A stretch of DNA of 64,000 nucleotides from an uncultured Clostridia bacterium (GTDB lineage Bacteria > Bacillota > Clostridia > Oscillospirales > Ruminococcaceae): assembly GCA_946567425.1 (NCBI GenBank), contig CAMNXF010000008.1, positions 59,945-123,944 of the forward strand, read 5' to 3'. Every line of letters starts with the position of its first letter. Position 1 is the first letter of the stretch. The notes below the pieces were generated by a model, which was given only the letters and a program-made list of their open reading frames with translations, was not told the origin of the DNA and did not search any database. This document shows, one piece after another, positions 62,155-64,000 of this stretch. A program made the translations under genes and the position numbers.

Positions 62155-63521
62155 ACGGCAGCCTCTAATCTTTCTTTGTCTTTTACGATCAATTGCTTTT
62201 TCCCTGTGTTGCGGTCGGGGAGTATTTCGTCAACAAAAGTCACGTGGCATTGAACATAGGAAAGCCCATTCTCGGACAGTATTGCATTCACCTGTTTTGT
62301 GATTTTGGAGCGTATTTCCGATTCCGAAGCGGAGCGAGAAATTTCCGCCAGCATTTCAAAGGAGCTTTTTGAGGTCTGGCGGAACTGATAATCGCGAAGC
62401 CCCTCTATACAGATACCCTCAACCGCAAGAGGGTGGAGAAATTCACGGTTCCCTTTTCCGTCCTCAAACCATAAAATATCATCGTTTCTTCCCAAAAGCC
62501 CCGTCGCTCTTGTGAACGGATAACGGCAGCCGTCAGTCGGCTGTTCGAGCGTCAGGCTGTCCGAAAGACGATAGCGTATCAAAGGCTGTGCGAAATTGTA
62601 AAGGGAAGTAAGATACATATTTCCGTCCTCCACCTCAATTACATTCATATCGTCAAACAGTATCATGCCCTCATTCGGATCGGTTTCCACTCCGAGGGAG
62701 AGGGATTCGCTTGCGCCATAGAAGTTTACGACCTCTGCTTTAAAGGTTTCCTCCAAATAATACCGCAGACTTGCCCCGAGAGGTTCTCCGCATGAGATGA
62801 TACGGAAAACATTTACCTTGATTTCGCCCTTTTCCGCTAATTCTCCGAGAATTTTAACGGCGGATGGATAACCTATTATCATATTCGGCTTGAACTTTCG
62901 TATTTTATTTACCCATTCGGCAAGCGGCGTTTTAATATCCAGATATAACTGCTTGGCACGAACGCCGTCAATTCCGTCGCCGACAGCCATTGCGCCGCCG
63001 TAGCGTCCGTCGGTGGCGGCAATATATAAAATGTGGGGAGTTTGTTTCAGAAGCCGCAATATCTGTATCATAGACATATCCCAAAGGGCGGCTCTGATTA
63101 TTCCCAAAAGCATACTGTTCCATGCGTTGTTGTCGTATACAAAATATCCGGGCTTTCCCGTACTTCCCGAAGAATGCACAAGATGATATTTCCCTTTGAA
63201 CGGGGTGCGGTTGGTTTTGGTGCTCTCATCGTATCGGCGCAGCTCGTCTTGTTTCAGACCCTTGACGGTCACAAGCCTGTCAAAGTGTTTTAAAAGCTGC
63301 TGTTTATCTATTTTGGGAAAATCCGATAGGGGCGCACTTCCGATATTGCTTTCGGTAATGCCCGCCTGTTTAAAGGCTTGATTATAATAGTCCGAATGAT
63401 AATAGGCATATACAAGCATTTTTCGCAATTTTCTCTCCTGTAGCTTTTTTATCTGCGCGGGAGATTTTTTAGTGTTGCTTTTCAGCCTGTATAGAGCCCA
63501 TAACAGCTTCAAGTAATTCAT
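62151..63521 (-). CDS. PaaK-like adenylate-forming enzyme
   Basis: A 456-residue member of the phenylacetate-CoA ligase/CapK group. Core motifs are HSSGSTGKPGYF (P-loop, about 116-127), NFYGASESLSLGVETDP (A5-like motif) and RYRLSDSLTLEQP; the C-terminal domain reads LLGRNDDILWFEDGKG with the hinge Asp and PDRNTGKKQLIV. The enzyme would activate a carboxylic acid with ATP. It is joined by overlaps to a hydrolase and to an ABC exporter, so it may condition a substrate for export or make an amide. Confidence 0.87.
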   Translation of the reverse strand: MNYLKLLWALYRLKSNTKKSPAQIKKLQERKLRKMLVYAYYHSDYYNQAFKQAGITESNIGSAPLSDFPKIDKQQLLKHFDRLVTVKGLKQDELRRYDESTKTNRTPFKGKYHLVHSSGSTGKPGYFVYDNNAWNSMLLGIIRAALWDMSMIQILRLLKQTPHILYIAATDGRYGGAMAVGDGIDGVRAKQLYLDIKTPLAEWVNKIRKFKPNMIIGYPSAVKILGELAEKGEIKVNVFRIISCGEPLGASLRYYLEETFKAEVVNFYGASESLSLGVETDPNEGMILFDDMNVIEVEDGNMYLTSLYNFAQPLIRYRLSDSLTLEQPTDGCRYPFTRATGLLGRNDDILWFEDGKGNREFLHPLAVEGICIEGLRDYQFRQTSKSSFEMLAEISRSASESEIRSKITKQVNAILSENGLSYVQCHVTFVDEILPDRNTGKKQLIVKDKERLEAAV

Positions 63522-64000
63522 TCGCTGCCCTCCTGCTTTACCGAAAAAGTATATCGTGTATCGTAGTTCTCTCTATGATAGTAATGTACCTCGCCCGTGC
63601 TTTGATTGAAAACCGCGCTCCATTCGGTGGACTCAAATTCATTAAAATTATGCTTGCTTACGCTGTTCAACGCGTCACGAACGTTTTCCATACTCATATT
63701 TTCGTTATTCGACAGTGCTTTCATTAAAGTATTGTACCGCTCATGTGACTGCGCCGTGCCGATACCGTTCTTTTCTCCCTCGGCAAAATAAAAATTTGTG
63801 ACAACGGGTGTTTCGGTAACTGTCATTTTGTTGTTCACATATTCAATAACGATGCTTTTGCCGTTTGCGTCGGCTACGGCAATATGCATCATATATCCCA
63901 TTGAGGCGTGCATATCATATCCGCTTAACAAATTGACCGCTTCAACAACATTCGCCGCTTTGTCGAGCAAAAGTCTGATTGCCGTTGTTGTGGTTATATC
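63518..64000 (-). CDS. Linear amide C-N hydrolase, C-terminal part (cut by window edge)
   Basis: The visible 160 residues start in TTTTAIRLLLDKAANVVEAV, continue with HASMGYMMHIAVADANGKSI and VIEYVNNKMTVTETPVVTNF, and end with WSAVFNQSTGEVHYYHRENY. This matches the Asn-bearing half and C-terminus of choloylglycine hydrolase-like Ntn hydrolases. The N-terminus with the catalytic Cys lies beyond 64000. The frame stays open to the edge. The stop overlaps the ligase start (ATGA). Confidence 0.85.
   Translation of the reverse strand, partial: DITTTTAIRLLLDKAANVVEAVNLLSGYDMHASMGYMMHIAVADANGKSIVIEYVNNKMTVTETPVVTNFYFAEGEKNGIGTAQSHERYNTLMKALSNNENMSMENVRDALNSVSKHNFNEFESTEWSAVFNQSTGEVHYYHRENYDTRYTFSVKQEGSE

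Overview
The window reads as chromosomal DNA of an anaerobic, probably gut-dwelling, spore-forming member of the Clostridia (Ruminococcaceae/Oscillospiraceae-like). Supporting this are a leuS T-box, dipicolinate synthase genes dpaAB with a possible SigK-type promoter, a minimal SufCB pair, ECF/queuosine transporters under riboswitch control, a choloylglycine-hydrolase-family enzyme, and SD-driven genes behind TTGACA-17-TATAAT promoters. The species cannot be named from sequence alone. Core genes are moderately GC-rich. The island at 47-54 kb is visibly richer in AT.

Layout. 1-2.7 kb (minus): rqcH (cut by the window edge), a zinc-ribbon gene broken by an amber codon, a NIF3-family gene, trmK and a DUF1858 redox protein. 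2.8-7.4 kb (plus): three small membrane or zinc proteins, then T-box-controlled leuS. 7.4-9.1 kb (minus): sufC-sufB. 9.3-11.1 kb: an XRE regulator with three tandem paralogous membrane proteins. 11.4-13.7 kb: a soluble PocR-domain chemoreceptor beside a FucO-like lactaldehyde reductase. 13.8-15.3 kb: dpaA-dpaB. 15.3-16.6 kb: GNAT, and queT with a preQ1 riboswitch candidate. 16.6-18.5 kb: an ABC exporter with an 11-bp palindrome over its -10 box. 18.7-24.8 kb: HAD phosphatase, purD, an RNA methylase, transglutaminase-like and DUF58 proteins. 25-31.8 kb: pgi, a P-loop protein, rpmF, dnaE, pfkA. 31.8-34 kb: THF-riboswitch folT, proC, cyclophilin.

34.2-45.0 kb appears to be one long plus-strand unit: an anchored polysaccharide deacetylase with four 29-residue repeats, a bactofilin with a Gln/Asn/Gly/Tyr-rich tail, a membrane-anchored protein of unknown function, and the F1Fo ATP synthase genes. 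The atp operon has three notable points: a two-carboxylate c subunit suggesting Na+ coupling, a 41-residue membrane microprotein between atpA and atpG, and an atpG that apparently starts at AUA. 45-47 kb holds a choloylglycine-family hydrolase, a structured ncRNA with its own promoter and terminator (raiA-motif candidate) and tRNA-Pro(CGG).

47.3-54.0 kb is a degenerate integrative mobilizable element bounded by imperfect direct repeats. It has two tyrosine integrases (one frameshifted), a MobP-type relaxase, an RHH accessory protein, an oriT candidate, HTH and excisionase genes with in-frame stops, and a DUF6076 cargo gene. 54.2-64 kb (minus) carries a seven-gene operon (two cyclophilin-like lipoproteins, DUF3737, LysE-type exporter, flavodoxin, alpha/beta hydrolase). 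Upstream is an operon pairing a linear-amide hydrolase, a PaaK-like adenylate-forming enzyme and an FtsX-type ABC transporter.
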